A stretch of 64,000 nucleotides of DNA from Qipengyuania sphaerica. GTDB lineage: Bacteria; Pseudomonadota; Alphaproteobacteria; Sphingomonadales; Sphingomonadaceae. Both the position numbers and the translations under genes were made by a program. The stretch lies in contig NZ_JAIGNR010000001.1 of the NCBI RefSeq assembly GCF_019711595.1, positions 1,302,001 through 1,366,000 on the forward strand, in the 5' to 3' direction. How positions within the stretch are numbered: the first letter of the stretch is position 1; every line of letters begins with the position of its first letter. Positions 1-9,165 of this stretch are shown piece after piece. Below the pieces are notes generated by a model that was given only the letters and a program-made list of their open reading frames with translations, made no database searches and was not told where the DNA came from.

Positions 1-385
1 TCTTGCTCTTGCTGCCGAAGCCGTAAACGATCAGCCCGTCCTGACGCAATCGTGTGGCGAGCGGGGTGAAATCGCTGTCCGAGCTCATGATTCCGAACCC
101 GTCTACCTTGCCCTGGTAGAGGAGGTCGAGAGCGTCGATCGTCATCGCCATATCGGTAGCGTTCTTGCCTGCGGTGAGGTCGAATTGCTGCTGCGGGCGG
201 ATACCGTACTTGTGGGTGATCTTGTCCCACTTGGCGAGGTTGTTCTTGGCAAAATTGCCATAGGCCCGCTTGATGTTTACCTGGCCCAGTTCGGCCATGA
301 CGGTGAGGACCGGATCGATACCCTTGGGCGTGGTGTTGTCCGCGTCGATCAGCAGGGCGATGTTCTTGAGGTCTTTTTCTGGCAT
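1..385 (-). CDS. NYN-domain (LabA/DUF88-like) protein, 3' end cut by the window edge
   Basis: The reverse-strand frame starts at the ATG at 385 and stays open to base 1, giving 128 residues with no stop, so the C-terminus lies outside the window. The N-terminus carries a hydrophobic strand followed by an acidic pocket (IALLIDADNT), and further acidic positions appear at about residue 90 (ATDMAMTIDALDL) and in MSSDSDFTPLA. This is the layout of NYN domains, a PIN-like nuclease fold with clustered aspartates, in the LabA/DUF88 group. The ATG is fixed because the only upstream in-frame ATG (397) is followed at once by TGA. Substrate and C-terminal domains cannot be judged. It is separate from the carbonic-anhydrase operon, which ends at 423. 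Confidence 0.8.
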   Translation of the reverse strand, partial: MPEKDLKNIALLIDADNTTPKGIDPVLTVMAELGQVNIKRAYGNFAKNNLAKWDKITHKYGIRPQQQFDLTAGKNATDMAMTIDALDLLYQGKVDGFGIMSSDSDFTPLATRLRQDGLIVYGFGSKSK

Positions 386-422
386 GCGCAGTCACATGGA
401 GGGCGACGTGCAGCAGCGCAAG

Positions 423-1064
423 CTACTTGGCTGGCTGGAACTGCCCTGTTTCCTCGTCGAGCACATAGAGGACGCCCTCGGCGATCGAGAAAAACCCGCC
501 GCGAAGTTTTAGCGACCCTTCGAGTTCGCGCTGGCGTACATTCGGAAAGCTGCGCAGGTTTTCGAGGCTGACCCCGACTGCCGCCATCTCCATCGCGCGC
601 TCTGCCGCCTCACCTTCGCAACCATGAGCCTCGACAACCGTGTCACGCGCATCGTCCAGCAGTTTCACCCAATTGGCAATGAAGCCTCCTTCGCCCGGTG
701 CGGTGCCGTGCAGATCGCGCGTGAGGGCCGCCTTGCAACCGCCACACATGCCGTGACCCATGACGACAATCTGGCGCACCTCGAGAAAATTCACCGCAAA
801 TTCGACCGCTGCTGAAACACCATGCTGGCCGGGTGTAGTCTCGAAGGGCGGGACCAGCGCTGCAACATTGCGGACAACGAATATCTCGCCCGGATCAACG
901 TCGAAAATTTGCGCGGGATCGACCCTGCTGTCGGAGCAGCCGATGATCATCAGCTTGGGATGCTGCCCTTCGGCGACCAGCTCGTCATAGCGCTCCTTCT
1001 GTTCGGGATAGCCGTCGGCGCGAAAGCGATGATACCCGCGCAGGAGCTCGGTAAATTCGGGCAT
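423..1064 (-). CDS. beta-class carbonic anhydrase
   Basis: A 213-residue protein that interconverts CO2 and bicarbonate. Beta-class zinc ligands are visible: C43 and D45 in GCSDSR, with R47 of the Asp-Arg pair, then H104 and C107 in GHGMCGGC. The N-terminus (MPEFTELLRGYHRF) is typical of bacterial enzymes and has no signal peptide, so it should be cytosolic. The start ATG at 1064 overlaps the stop of the upstream PII-like gene (TGATG), implying translational coupling. It is the third gene of an SbtA-SbtB-carbonic anhydrase operon, so the likely task is balancing imported bicarbonate with CO2 for carboxylases or pH control. The frame stays open further upstream, but that would run through the PII-like gene. 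Confidence 0.93.
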   Translation of the reverse strand: MPEFTELLRGYHRFRADGYPEQKERYDELVAEGQHPKLMIIGCSDSRVDPAQIFDVDPGEIFVVRNVAALVPPFETTPGQHGVSAAVEFAVNFLEVRQIVVMGHGMCGGCKAALTRDLHGTAPGEGGFIANWVKLLDDARDTVVEAHGCEGEAAERAMEMAAVGVSLENLRSFPNVRQRELEGSLKLRGGFFSIAEGVLYVLDEETGQFQPAK

Positions 1065-1372
1065 CAGAAACGCTCCCCGCGAATAACCTCGATGTCCCAC
1101 ATGGTAAGCAGCAAGCCATGACTGGAGAGAATGGGCGCCAGGTCTTCGGCCAGCGCCATTGCCTTTTCCTGGGGAGCGATCGTGAGCACGAACACCTTGT
1201 CCGTTCCCATGACACGCTCTTCGCGCCAATGGCCTTCGCGCCCCTTGCCAGATTGCACCGGGGTAACGGTCCATCCGGTAATGCCAGCCCGATCTATGGC
1301 GCTGGTCACGCGCCTTACCAGCGCGGTGTCGGCGAGGATTTCGATCCGCTTCCGGATTACGGTTTCGATCAT
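1064..1372 (-). CDS. SbtB-like PII-family regulatory protein
   Basis: A 102-residue protein with a PII-like ferredoxin fold. The opening MIETVIRKRIEILADTALV, the central GWTVTPVQSGKGREGHW and the end MWDIEVIRGERF resemble SbtB, the PII-like partner of the SbtA bicarbonate transporter, which binds adenine nucleotides. The T-loop region (about residues 40-56) is glycine- and basic-rich. The cysteine-bearing C-terminal loop found in some cyanobacterial SbtB proteins is absent; the protein ends right after the last strand. The gene starts 11 nt downstream of the transporter stop and overlaps the carbonic anhydrase start by one base. Probable role: nucleotide-dependent control of the neighbouring transporter. 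The ATG at 1372 is preferred because longer frames would run into the transporter gene. Confidence 0.8.
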   Translation of the reverse strand: MIETVIRKRIEILADTALVRRVTSAIDRAGITGWTVTPVQSGKGREGHWREERVMGTDKVFVLTIAPQEKAMALAEDLAPILSSHGLLLTMWDIEVIRGERF

Positions 1373-1383
1373 TTCATTTCTCC

Positions 1384-2364
1384 TCAGCCGCTGGCCAGAT
1401 TGTTGGCGAGCGCGCCGATCAGCCCGATATTGATCAGGATATTGAAGGGGAATGTTACGCTGAGCGACATCGTCAGGTAAATTCCTGGATCGGCCTGGGG
1501 GAGGGCGAGGCGCATGGCTGCCGGAACCGCAATATAGCTGGCACTTGCGCAAAGGACGCCCAGTGCCGCAGTCGAACCGATATCGAGCCCTATGCCCGTT
1601 CCGAGCAATGTCCCGAGCGCCCCGTTGAGGAGGGGAAGGGCTATCGCAATCACGGCGAGTCGCAGGGTCATGGCCCGGGCATCCATCAACCGTCGTGCAG
1701 CGATGAGGCCCATGTCGAGCAGGAACAGGCAGAGCACACCCTTGAAGCCTGCTTCGAAAAATGGCGCTACATCCGCAAAACCGCTGGCTCCGCCGATCAC
1801 CCCGATAGCAAATGCTCCCAGCAAAAGGACGACGGAGGCGTTGAAGAACACTTCGTGGAGCAGTTCCCCGGCGGGTCTTTTCGCAGCGCCTTCATCCTTC
1901 GCGATCGCGCGCCGGGCGAGCAGCAGACCGGTGAGAATGGCCGGGGTTTCCATCGCCGCCATGACTGCGACCATGAACCCGCCGGGAGGGGTCCCGCGAA
2001 TTTCGTAGATTTCCACCGCGGTCACGAAGGTAACGACACTGACGGATCCATAATGCGCTGCAACCGCCCCTGCATTGAGCTGGTCGAGCTTGCCGAAGCC
2101 GCGCAGCACAGCGAAGGCGATCAGCGGCATCAGGAAGCTGGCGCCTATACCTGCCAATAGGGCGAGGGCTACAGTCGTATCGACGCCCGATTTGGATACG
2201 GCAACGCCGCCTTTCAGGCCGATGGCGGCCATCAGATAGAGCGACATGCCTTTTGCCAGCGCTTCCGGAACAGCAAGCTCCGATCGCGCAAAGGCGGCCA
2301 GCATGCCGAGGACGAAGAAGAGGATCACCGGGGAGGTGAACGTCTGTAAGGTGGCAGCATCCAT
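1384..2364 (-). CDS. SbtA-like sodium-dependent bicarbonate transporter (DUF897 family)
   Basis: A 326-residue, almost wholly hydrophobic protein with roughly ten membrane spans in two halves joined by a polar cytoplasmic linker (about residues 155-182, with AIAKDEGAAKRPAGELLHE). The N-terminal half contains LMAAIGLKGGVAVSKSG and GAVAAHYGSVSVVTFV, patterns known from SbtA-type Na+/HCO3- symporters. It is followed on the same strand by an SbtB-like PII protein and a carbonic anhydrase, which supports the substrate assignment. The start ATG at 2364 faces lipA divergently across 89 bp. Substrate and sodium coupling are inferred from family and context. Confidence 0.85.
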   Translation of the reverse strand: MDAATLQTFTSPVILFFVLGMLAAFARSELAVPEALAKGMSLYLMAAIGLKGGVAVSKSGVDTTVALALLAGIGASFLMPLIAFAVLRGFGKLDQLNAGAVAAHYGSVSVVTFVTAVEIYEIRGTPPGGFMVAVMAAMETPAILTGLLLARRAIAKDEGAAKRPAGELLHEVFFNASVVLLLGAFAIGVIGGASGFADVAPFFEAGFKGVLCLFLLDMGLIAARRLMDARAMTLRLAVIAIALPLLNGALGTLLGTGIGLDIGSTAALGVLCASASYIAVPAAMRLALPQADPGIYLTMSLSVTFPFNILINIGLIGALANNLASG

Positions 2365-2453
2365 GTGGTGCGCGATAGCTCGCAGCTACGACACTGCCAA
2401 GTGGGCAACCGAATAGCTATCCACGCCTTGCCCCGTTCGCCTCACGCGCCTAG

Positions 2454-3419
2454 ATGGGCGGCGCAATGAACGACCTGTCCTCTCCTCCCGTAACCGGCGG
2501 CGAACCGCCGAAGAAGCAGCGCAAGCCCGACTGGATCCGCGTCAAGGCGCCGGTCAGCAAGGGCTATCACGAAACGCGCAAGCTGATGCGCGATCTCTCG
2601 CTCAACACGGTGTGCGAAGAGGCTGCCTGCCCCAATATCGGCGAATGCTGGGACAAGAAGCACGCCACGGTGATGATCCTGGGCGATGTCTGCACCCGTG
2701 CCTGCGCCTTTTGCAACGTGAAGACCGGCATGCCGCGGATGGTCGATCCGATGGAACCGGAAAATGTCGCCATTGCGGCTGGCCAGATGGGATTGAACCA
2801 CATCGTTATCACCAGCGTCGACCGTGACGATCTTCCGGATGGCGGTGCAGACCAGTTCGTGAAGGTGATCAAGGCGCTGCGCCGCGAGACGCCAGACACG
2901 ACGATCGAGATCCTCACCCCCGATTTCCGCGGCAAGATGCGGGCGGCAGTCGAGAAGATCTGCGAGGCAGGTCCGGACGTCTATAACCATAATCTCGAGA
3001 CGGTGCCGCGTCTCTATCCCACCATTCGCCCGGGCGCGCGCTACTATGCCTCGCTGCGCCTGCTCGAAGAGGTGAAGGCTCATGACCCGCTGATCTTCAC
3101 CAAGTCGGGCATTATGCTCGGTCTCGGCGAGCAGCGCCTGGAAGTGCACCAGGTGATGGATGACATGCGCAGCGCCGATGTCGATTTCATCACCATGGGC
3201 CAATATCTCCAGCCCACGCCGAAACACGCCAAGGTGGAAGATTTCGTCACGCCCAAGGCGTTCGCTGCCTATGGCTCTATCGCACGTGCCAAGGGGTTCC
3301 TGCAGGTTGCCTCCAGCCCGCTGACGCGGTCGAGTTATCATGCTGGCGACGACTTCGCGGTCATGAAGGCGGCGCGCGAGGAACGCCTTGCGAAGGAGCA
3401 GGCGAGGCAGAAAGCCTAA
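2454..3419 (+). CDS. lipA: lipoyl synthase
   Basis: A 321-residue radical-SAM enzyme that inserts two sulfurs into octanoyl groups on lipoyl domains, here presumably including the PDH E2 encoded at 36.8-38.1 kb. The auxiliary cluster ligands are C54, C59 and C65 ([12 protein letters not shown]); the radical-SAM cluster ligands are C80, C84 and C87 (CTRACAFC). The conserved C-terminal serine motif RSSYHA is present near residue 295. Length matches the family. The start could be the ATG at 2454 or the in-frame ATG at 2466; no strong ribosome binding site separates them. The stop overlaps the ratA start by one base (TAATG). Confidence 0.96.
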   Translation: MGGAMNDLSSPPVTGGEPPKKQRKPDWIRVKAPVSKGYHETRKLMRDLSLNTVCEEAACPNIGECWDKKHATVMILGDVCTRACAFCNVKTGMPRMVDPMEPENVAIAAGQMGLNHIVITSVDRDDLPDGGADQFVKVIKALRRETPDTTIEILTPDFRGKMRAAVEKICEAGPDVYNHNLETVPRLYPTIRPGARYYASLRLLEEVKAHDPLIFTKSGIMLGLGEQRLEVHQVMDDMRSADVDFITMGQYLQPTPKHAKVEDFVTPKAFAAYGSIARAKGFLQVASSPLTRSSYHAGDDFAVMKAAREERLAKEQARQKA

Positions 3420-3874
3420 TGCCCGGAATTCGCGAAACGCGGCGGCTTCCCTATAGCTGCGAACAGATGTTCGACCTCGTCGCCGATGTGGCGAACTATC
3501 CCAAGTTCTTGCCCTGGGTTGTCGCCACGCGCGTGCGCAGCGACAGCGAAACCGAGATGACCGCCGACATGCTGGTCGGCTTCAAGGCCATTCGCGAGAA
3601 ATTCACCTCGCGCGTGGTCAAAAGCAGGCCCGATCACATCGAGGTCTTCTATGTCGACGGACCTTTGAAGGACCTCGACAACAACTGGCACTTCACATGC
3701 CTTCCCGATGGTGGCTGCGAGATCGATTTTTGCGTCGAGTTCAGCTTCCGCAATGCCGTTTTCGAGGCGCTGGCGGGCCAGTATTTCGACCGCGCCTTCC
3801 GCAAGATGGTCGAGGCTTTCGAGAAACGCGCGGACGAACTTTACGGCCGTGAGAACGCCGCCGCCAATCTCTAG
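3419..3874 (+). CDS. RatA/Coq10-like START-domain protein
   Basis: A 151-residue single-domain protein of the polyketide cyclase/START family. It opens with the family pattern (ETRRLPYSCEQMFDLVADVANYPKFLPWV) and continues with VGFKAIREKFTSRV and DGPLKDLDNNWHF. Relatives are annotated either as ribosome-association toxin RatA or as COQ10, a ubiquinone-binding protein; sequence alone does not separate these. In alphaproteobacteria the lipA-adjacent position is common and a quinone or lipid role is more plausible. It is translationally coupled to lipA (1-nt overlap) and converges on cinA with a 4-nt 3' overlap. Confidence 0.88.
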   Translation: MPGIRETRRLPYSCEQMFDLVADVANYPKFLPWVVATRVRSDSETEMTADMLVGFKAIREKFTSRVVKSRPDHIEVFYVDGPLKDLDNNWHFTCLPDGGCEIDFCVEFSFRNAVFEALAGQYFDRAFRKMVEAFEKRADELYGRENAAANL

Positions 3875-4374
3875 GGCTTTAGCATTTCCAGCGCGCAAAC
3901 CGTTGCCTGACGCCGGATATCCGCGCGCGAGGTCGGCTCGAATTTCTTGAGTTCGCCTTCCGGCTCGCCTTCCTCACCCTTGACCACACGGGCGAAAACC
4001 ACCGTCCCGACGGGCTTGAGCGAGGTCCCGCCGGTTGGGCCCGCGACGCCGCTGATCGCCACGGCAACATCCGCGCCGCTCTTTGCCAGCGCGCCCTTGG
4101 CCATTGCCCAGGCACAAGCGATCGAAACGGCACCGAAGGTCTCGATAATGTCGAGCGGGACTGAGAGTTCCTCCATCTTCGCTTCGTTCGAATAGGTGAC
4201 GTAGCCCCGTTCGAACACGGCGGAAGATCCCGGAATTTCGGTCAAGGCGGCCGACACCAGTCCGCCTGTGCAACTCTCGGCTACCGCCACCTTGCGACCT
4301 TCGGCCATATTGGCCTCGATGACCTGCCGCGCGAGCAGTTCGATATCGTCGGGAAGAAGCGTTTCGAGCGTCAT
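3871..4374 (-). CDS. CinA C-terminal domain protein (nicotinamide-nucleotide amidohydrolase)
   Basis: A 167-residue stand-alone CinA C-terminal (PncC-type) domain, expected to deamidate NMN to nicotinic acid mononucleotide in pyridine nucleotide recycling. Visible signature: AESCTGG (residues 32-38), RGYVTYSNEAKMEELSV and SGVAGPTGGT. The N-terminal MoeA-like half of full CinA is absent, as is usual for this short form. It lies 3 nt downstream of ispDF and is surely co-transcribed with it. Confidence 0.92.
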   Translation of the reverse strand: MTLETLLPDDIELLARQVIEANMAEGRKVAVAESCTGGLVSAALTEIPGSSAVFERGYVTYSNEAKMEELSVPLDIIETFGAVSIACAWAMAKGALAKSGADVAVAISGVAGPTGGTSLKPVGTVVFARVVKGEEGEPEGELKKFEPTSRADIRRQATVCALEMLKP

Positions 4375-4377
4375 GGG

Positions 4378-5520
4378 TCAGTTCCGTATTACGGTTGCGA
4401 CGGCCTGGGCGGCGATACCTTCGCCGCGCCCGGTGAAGCCGAGCCTTTCGGTGGTGGTCGCCTTGACCGATATCGCTCCGGTGTCAACGCCGAGAAGGTC
4501 GGCAATCCGCTCCCGCATGGCCTCGCGATGGGGGCCGATCTTGGGAGCTTCACAAATTATCGTGAGGTCGACATTGCCGGTTCGATAGCCGGCCTCACCG
4601 ACCAGTTTTGCGGCGTGGACAAGGAAACGGTCGCTACTCGCGCCCTTCCATTGCGGGTCGGAAGGAGGGAAATGGTCGCCGATATCCCCGTTCCCGATCG
4701 CGCCGAGGAGTGCATCGACGATCGCATGGAGAGCGACATCGGCATCGCTGTGCCCGGCAAGGCCCTTGTCATGCTCGATCCGGATACCGCCGAGCCAGAG
4801 TTCCTCGCCGCTTGCGAGTTTGTGGACGTCGAAACCGGTGCCGATGCGCACAGGGGTAAGGTCGGACACGAAATCCTCCGCGAATGTGAGTTTCTTCAGG
4901 CGTTCGTCGCCATCGACCACTGCCACGATGCCGCCTGCGGCGCGCAGGACCTGCGCATCGTCGCCGGCCTCGGGCGTACCCGGCCAATCTGCATGGGCCG
5001 AACGGATATCGGCAAAGCGGAAGGCCTGCGGGGTTTGCACGCGGCGCAGCTTCTCGCGTTCGCCGCTTCCGGTCATGACACCTTCCTCTTCGATGGCGAG
5101 GCTATCCACGACAGGGAGGGTGGGGATGGCACCCGGGTGGTGTTCAAGCGCCTCCAGCAGGCGCGCGATGACCTCGTGTGGCAAATCCGGCCGGGCGGCG
5201 TCGTGTATAAGTACGCGCTCGGCATCACCGATCGCGTCAAGGCCATTTGCAACCGATTGCTGGCGAGTTTCGCCGCCGACGACACTGGTCCAGCCTGCGA
5301 GGCCATGAAGAGCATCGGCGGTGGCCTCTTCGCCCTTGGGCGGGATCACAACGATCACCGGAGCCGCGCCCGCTGCCAGGAGCGCTTCGACAGAGTGTCG
5401 AAGCACCGGCTTTCCACGCCAGATTGCGAACTGCTTGGGTAACGGCTGGCCCGCACGCAGCCCTTTGCCCGCGCCAACGACAATGGCCGCGAAGGAGGGG
5501 AGGGGGCTTTCGTCCTGCAT
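4378..5520 (-). CDS. ispDF: bifunctional IspD/IspF isoprenoid enzyme
   Basis: A 380-residue fusion catalysing two non-consecutive MEP-pathway steps: CTP transfer to methylerythritol phosphate (IspD, residues about 1-215) and cyclisation to MEcPP (IspF, about 222-380). IspD shows the nucleotide-binding [16 protein letters not shown] and the VQTPQAFRF motif. IspF opens with [11 protein letters not shown] and has the metal-binding [19 protein letters not shown]. The step between them (IspE) is not in this window. The ATG at 5520 ([10 protein letters not shown]) is chosen because it sits directly before the first IspD strand; the frame is open further upstream but that segment is not family-like. 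The divergent neighbour is dusB. Confidence 0.95.
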   Translation of the reverse strand: MQDESPLPSFAAIVVGAGKGLRAGQPLPKQFAIWRGKPVLRHSVEALLAAGAAPVIVVIPPKGEEATADALHGLAGWTSVVGGETRQQSVANGLDAIGDAERVLIHDAARPDLPHEVIARLLEALEHHPGAIPTLPVVDSLAIEEEGVMTGSGEREKLRRVQTPQAFRFADIRSAHADWPGTPEAGDDAQVLRAAGGIVAVVDGDERLKKLTFAEDFVSDLTPVRIGTGFDVHKLASGEELWLGGIRIEHDKGLAGHSDADVALHAIVDALLGAIGNGDIGDHFPPSDPQWKGASSDRFLVHAAKLVGEAGYRTGNVDLTIICEAPKIGPHREAMRERIADLLGVDTGAISVKATTTERLGFTGRGEGIAAQAVATVIRN

Positions 5521-5602
5521 AGCTATGTGCGCCGCTAGCGGCTTGCCGTTTTCGCTGCAACGCACTATGTGCCTGCCCAATATTTAGGCACACCACCAGA
5601 TC

Positions 5603-6622
5603 ATGAGCGCGCAAACTCTTCCTCCGGCCCCGCCGAAGCCGATCCATATCGGCAATGTGTCCATCGATACGCCTGTTATCCTGGCGCCGATGACGGGCGT
5701 CACGGACCTGCCGTTCCGCAAGCTCGTCCGCAAATACGGCTCGGGCCTCAACGTCACCGAGATGATCGCCAGCGAGGCGGCTATCCGCGAAACCCGCCAG
5801 TCGGTGCAGAAAGCCGCCTGGGACCCGATCGAGGAGCCGGTCTCGATGCAGCTCGTCGGTTGCGATCCGGCAAGCATGGCCGAGGCCGCCAAGCTCCAGC
5901 AGGGCAATGGCGCCGACATCATCGACATCAATTTCGGATGCCCCGTGCGCAAGGTCGTCGGCCAGCTGGCAGGCTCTGCGCTGATGAGGGAAGTCGGCCT
6001 CGCCACAAAGCTTATGGAAGCGACGGTCAAGGCGGTCGATGTGCCGGTAACGGTCAAGATGCGCATGGGCTGGGACCACGGCGACCTCAACGCGCCCGAA
6101 CTCGCGCGGATTGCCGAGGATCTGGGTGTGAAGATGGTCACCGTCCACGGCCGCACGCGCAACCAGATGTACAAGGGCAGCGCCGACTGGGCCTTCGTCC
6201 GCAAGGTCAAGGATGCCGTCTCCATTCCGGTGATCGTCAACGGCGACATCTGCACGATCGACGATGCGGCCAAGGCGCTCGACCAATCGGGCGCAGACGG
6301 GCTGATGATCGGGCGCGGGGCCTATGGCAAACCGTGGCTGCTCGCGCAGGTGATGCACTGGTGGCGCACCGGCGAGAAGCTCGAAAGCCCGAGCTTTGAG
6401 GAACAGTACGAAGTTGTCGTGGAGCATTACCGCGACATGCTCGAGCTTTATGGCGAGCAGGTTGGCGTCAAGATCGCACGCAAGCATCTGGGATGGTACA
6501 CCAAGGGAATGCATGGTTCGGCCGAGTTCCGCAATCGCGTGAACTTCATGGACAATGTTACTGAAGTCCTTGATGAATTGGAGCGCTTTTACGAGCCATT
6601 CCTGCACCGGCGCGCGGCATGA
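5603..6622 (+). CDS. dusB: tRNA-dihydrouridine synthase DusB
   Basis: A 339-residue FMN enzyme that reduces uridines in tRNA D-loops. Conserved pieces: [14 protein letters not shown] near the N-terminus, the catalytic cysteine C113 in [33 protein letters not shown], the phosphate-binding VNGDI and [16 protein letters not shown], then the C-terminal helical tRNA-binding part. It heads the ntr cluster and overlaps ntrB by 4 nt (ATGA), an arrangement common in alphaproteobacteria (the NifR3-ntrBC order). Confidence 0.95.
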   Translation: MSAQTLPPAPPKPIHIGNVSIDTPVILAPMTGVTDLPFRKLVRKYGSGLNVTEMIASEAAIRETRQSVQKAAWDPIEEPVSMQLVGCDPASMAEAAKLQQGNGADIIDINFGCPVRKVVGQLAGSALMREVGLATKLMEATVKAVDVPVTVKMRMGWDHGDLNAPELARIAEDLGVKMVTVHGRTRNQMYKGSADWAFVRKVKDAVSIPVIVNGDICTIDDAAKALDQSGADGLMIGRGAYGKPWLLAQVMHWWRTGEKLESPSFEEQYEVVVEHYRDMLELYGEQVGVKIARKHLGWYTKGMHGSAEFRNRVNFMDNVTEVLDELERFYEPFLHRRAA

Positions 6623-7692
6623 GCCCTGGTCCGGGCGCGCCAGACGCCGCAGCGCAGATTTCCGGACTGATCTTTGCCGTCTTGCTGCTCGACGATCACG
6701 ACCGCATCGTGGAAGCCAATCCTGCAGCCGAGGAGCTCCTTGGGCGAAGCGCGCATAGACTGCTCCGCGCGCCACTCGGCGACATCATCGACATCGACAA
6801 TGACCGCCTGAAGCAAAGCCTGAGGCAGAACGAGGCACAGGTCATTGCGCGGGGCATATCGATCGATGCCGGCAACGGTGCGCGGCGGGTGAATATCACC
6901 AGTTCCCCGATGCACACCCATCCCGGATGGCGCGTCGTCACGCTGTCTGAAGTAGGGCAGGAGGGTAATGACGGAGACGACGAAGAGCGCGTCGAACTGC
7001 GCGCTCCGGCTGTCCTCGCGCATGAAATCAAGAACCCGCTCTCTGCCATTCGCGGGGCCAGCCAGCTTCTCGCGCGGCGCGCATCCGAACGCGACCGCCC
7101 GCTGGCGACCATGATCGAAGGCGAAGTCGACCGCATCGCCCAGCTGATCGACCGCATGCAGCAGCTTGGCAGCCGCAGTTCGGTGAGGACCGGTCCATGC
7201 AATCTTCACGAAGCCATCCGGAATGCCATGGCGACCGTGAGGGCAGGGCGTGAAGATGGTTGCGAATTGGTGGAGGAGTTCGATCCCTCCCTTCCGGCGG
7301 TGGAAGCCGACCAGGGCGCGCTGGAACAGGTCCTGATCAACCTCCTCGCCAATGCCTGCGATGCCTGTAACGACCAAGATGATGCGCAGGTCACCGTCCG
7401 TACTCGCTTCGTTAGCGGGCTCGTTTTCTCTGCAATCCGGCTCGGCAAGGCGACCCGGCTGCCGATCGAAATCACGGTGACCGATCCGGGTCCGGGATTG
7501 CCCCCGGAACTGCGCGACCATGCATTCGAACCATTCGTATCGGGCAAGAAGAACGGCCAGGGCCTCGGCCTCGCACTCGTTCGCAAGCTCCTGCGCGATA
7601 TGGGCGGCCGCATCGCCTACGAACGCGACGAGCGTGCCGGCCTTACTCATTTCCGCATCAACCTGCCCGTCGCCGACAGGAAAGAAACATGA
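6619..7692 (+). CDS. ntrB: nitrogen sensor histidine kinase NtrB
   Basis: A 357-residue soluble sensor kinase without membrane segments. An N-terminal PAS domain (about residues 13-105, ending near [15 protein letters not shown]) is followed by the dimerisation/phosphoacceptor helix with H135 in [15 protein letters not shown], then the ATPase domain with N-box [20 protein letters not shown] and [13 protein letters not shown]. It phosphorylates NtrC and is normally set by PII proteins according to glutamine/2-oxoglutarate status. It overlaps dusB and ntrC by ATGA on both sides, so stoichiometry with NtrC is translationally coupled. Confidence 0.95.
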   Translation: MSPGPGAPDAAAQISGLIFAVLLLDDHDRIVEANPAAEELLGRSAHRLLRAPLGDIIDIDNDRLKQSLRQNEAQVIARGISIDAGNGARRVNITSSPMHTHPGWRVVTLSEVGQEGNDGDDEERVELRAPAVLAHEIKNPLSAIRGASQLLARRASERDRPLATMIEGEVDRIAQLIDRMQQLGSRSSVRTGPCNLHEAIRNAMATVRAGREDGCELVEEFDPSLPAVEADQGALEQVLINLLANACDACNDQDDAQVTVRTRFVSGLVFSAIRLGKATRLPIEITVTDPGPGLPPELRDHAFEPFVSGKKNGQGLGLALVRKLLRDMGGRIAYERDERAGLTHFRINLPVADRKET

Positions 7693-9104
7693 GTCATAAG
7701 GTCCTGCTGGTCGAGGACGACCGCGCCATCGCCACAGTCATCACCGAGGCCCTCCGCGACGAAGGGTTCGATATCACGGCTTGCACGAGCATCGCCAAGC
7801 GCGATGAATTGCTGGGCGCGGGTAGCTACGCGGTCATGCTGACCGACATTATGCTCGAGGATGGCGATGGCCTCGATGGCATAGCGAGCGTCCGCGAGGC
7901 AGCCCCGGATATGCCGGTCATCGTGCTGTCGGCCCAGAACACTCTCGATACCGCCGTTCGTGCGAGCGACAGCGACGCGTTCGAATACTTTCCCAAGCCC
8001 TTCGACCTCGATGAATTGACGCGGGCGGTGCGGCAAGCGGTGGCGCGTTCTCCGCAAACGGGAACGACCAGCGCAGCGGAGGATGGCAGCGAGCTCCCCC
8101 TCATCGGCCGTAGCCGGGCGATGCAGGATGTCTATCGGATGATCACGCGCGTACTGCGTAACGATCTGACCGTCCTGGTGACGGGCGAAAGCGGGACCGG
8201 CAAGGAATTGGTCGCCGAGGCCATTCACCAGCTCGGCTCACGCCGCACCGGGCCCTTCGTGGCGGTAAATATGGCCGCAATTCCGCACGAATTGCTGGAA
8301 AGCGAATTGTTCGGTCACGAGAAAGGCGCCTTCACCGGCGCACATTCGCAGGCCATCGGGAAATTCGAGCAGGCCAATGGCGGAACGCTGTTCCTGGACG
8401 AGATTGGCGACATGCCTGCCGAAGCGCAGACGCGCCTCCTTCGCGCGCTCCAATCGGGCCGGATCCGCCGCGTGGGCGGCCGGCAGGAAATTGCGGTGAA
8501 CGTGCGTATCGTGGCCGCTACCAACCGCGACCTCTCTCCGATGATTGCAGACGGCCGGTTCCGCGAGGATCTGTATTACCGCCTCAACGTCGTGCCGATC
8601 CATCTCCCACCCTTGCGCGAGCGGCGCGAGGACATTGGCGCCCTTACGCGCCATTTCCTCGCTCAGGCGAAGGATGAGGGGCTGCCGCAACACACCGCAA
8701 GCGAGGATGCAATCGCAGCGCTTTCCGCCCACGACTGGCGCGGTAACGTCCGCGAATTGCGCAATGTCGTCTTCCGCCTCGCCCTGATGTCGCGCGACGA
8801 GGTGATCGATGCAGGGCTGGTAGAGGAGTTGCTGCCACGCAGACCGCAGAGCGATGAGGCGGCATCCAGCAACCCAATCGAGACCGCTCTCGATGCCTGG
8901 CTTGCCGTCGCGAGACCGGCTCCCGGATCATTGTATCACGAGGCGCTGGAAGTTTTCGAAAAGCCCCTGATCGAACATGCCTTGCGCGAAACGGAAGGTA
9001 ACCAGCTGCGCGCCGCGCGCCTTCTGGGCATAAATCGCAACACCTTGCGGAAGAAGCTGGGCGAGCTCGATATCCGGCCGGAGGCCTTCGCCCAGCGTCG
9101 TTGA
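7689..9104 (+). CDS. ntrC: nitrogen response regulator NtrC
   Basis: A 471-residue sigma54 activator with three domains. The receiver (1-120) has phosphoacceptor D53 in LTDIMLEDGDG. The AAA+ domain (about 135-370) has Walker A GESGTGKE near 165, the sigma54-contacting GAFTGA loop near 214-219 and FLDEIGDMP as Walker B. The C-terminal FIS-type helix-turn-helix (about 430-465) contains EGNQLRAARLLGINRNTLRKKL. All catalytic features are intact. It should activate nitrogen assimilation genes when phosphorylated by NtrB. The stop is 61 nt before ntrY. Confidence 0.96.
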   Translation: MSHKVLLVEDDRAIATVITEALRDEGFDITACTSIAKRDELLGAGSYAVMLTDIMLEDGDGLDGIASVREAAPDMPVIVLSAQNTLDTAVRASDSDAFEYFPKPFDLDELTRAVRQAVARSPQTGTTSAAEDGSELPLIGRSRAMQDVYRMITRVLRNDLTVLVTGESGTGKELVAEAIHQLGSRRTGPFVAVNMAAIPHELLESELFGHEKGAFTGAHSQAIGKFEQANGGTLFLDEIGDMPAEAQTRLLRALQSGRIRRVGGRQEIAVNVRIVAATNRDLSPMIADGRFREDLYYRLNVVPIHLPPLRERREDIGALTRHFLAQAKDEGLPQHTASEDAIAALSAHDWRGNVRELRNVVFRLALMSRDEVIDAGLVEELLPRRPQSDEAASSNPIETALDAWLAVARPAPGSLYHEALEVFEKPLIEHALRETEGNQLRAARLLGINRNTLRKKLGELDIRPEAFAQRR

Positions 9105-9127
9105 CGCGCATTTCGTCGTTTTTATAC

Positions 9128-9141
9128 TTGCAAATTTGCAA
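9128..9141. promoter_or_regulatory. perfect 14-bp palindrome between ntrC and ntrY
   Basis: TTGCAAATTTGCAA is an exact palindrome in the 61-bp gap, ending 24 bp before the ntrY ATG at 9166. The position suits an operator or the control region of a separate ntrYX promoter. No regulator can be assigned from sequence alone; the half-site TTGCA is loosely like an NtrC half-site, but the spacing is not that of the classical site. Confidence 0.4.
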
Positions 9142-9165
9142 CAGTAGCGATGTAAGTGCGCCACG

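Noticed and set aside
2442..3341. Long open frame opposite lipA (299 codons)
   Set aside because: It is antisense to a fully conserved radical-SAM gene, shows no family motif and has the composition expected from codon bias on the other strand.
5237..6775. 512-codon minus frame across ispDF and dusB
   Set aside because: It overlaps two well-recognised genes and reads as low-complexity Arg/Ala text, a codon-bias shadow.
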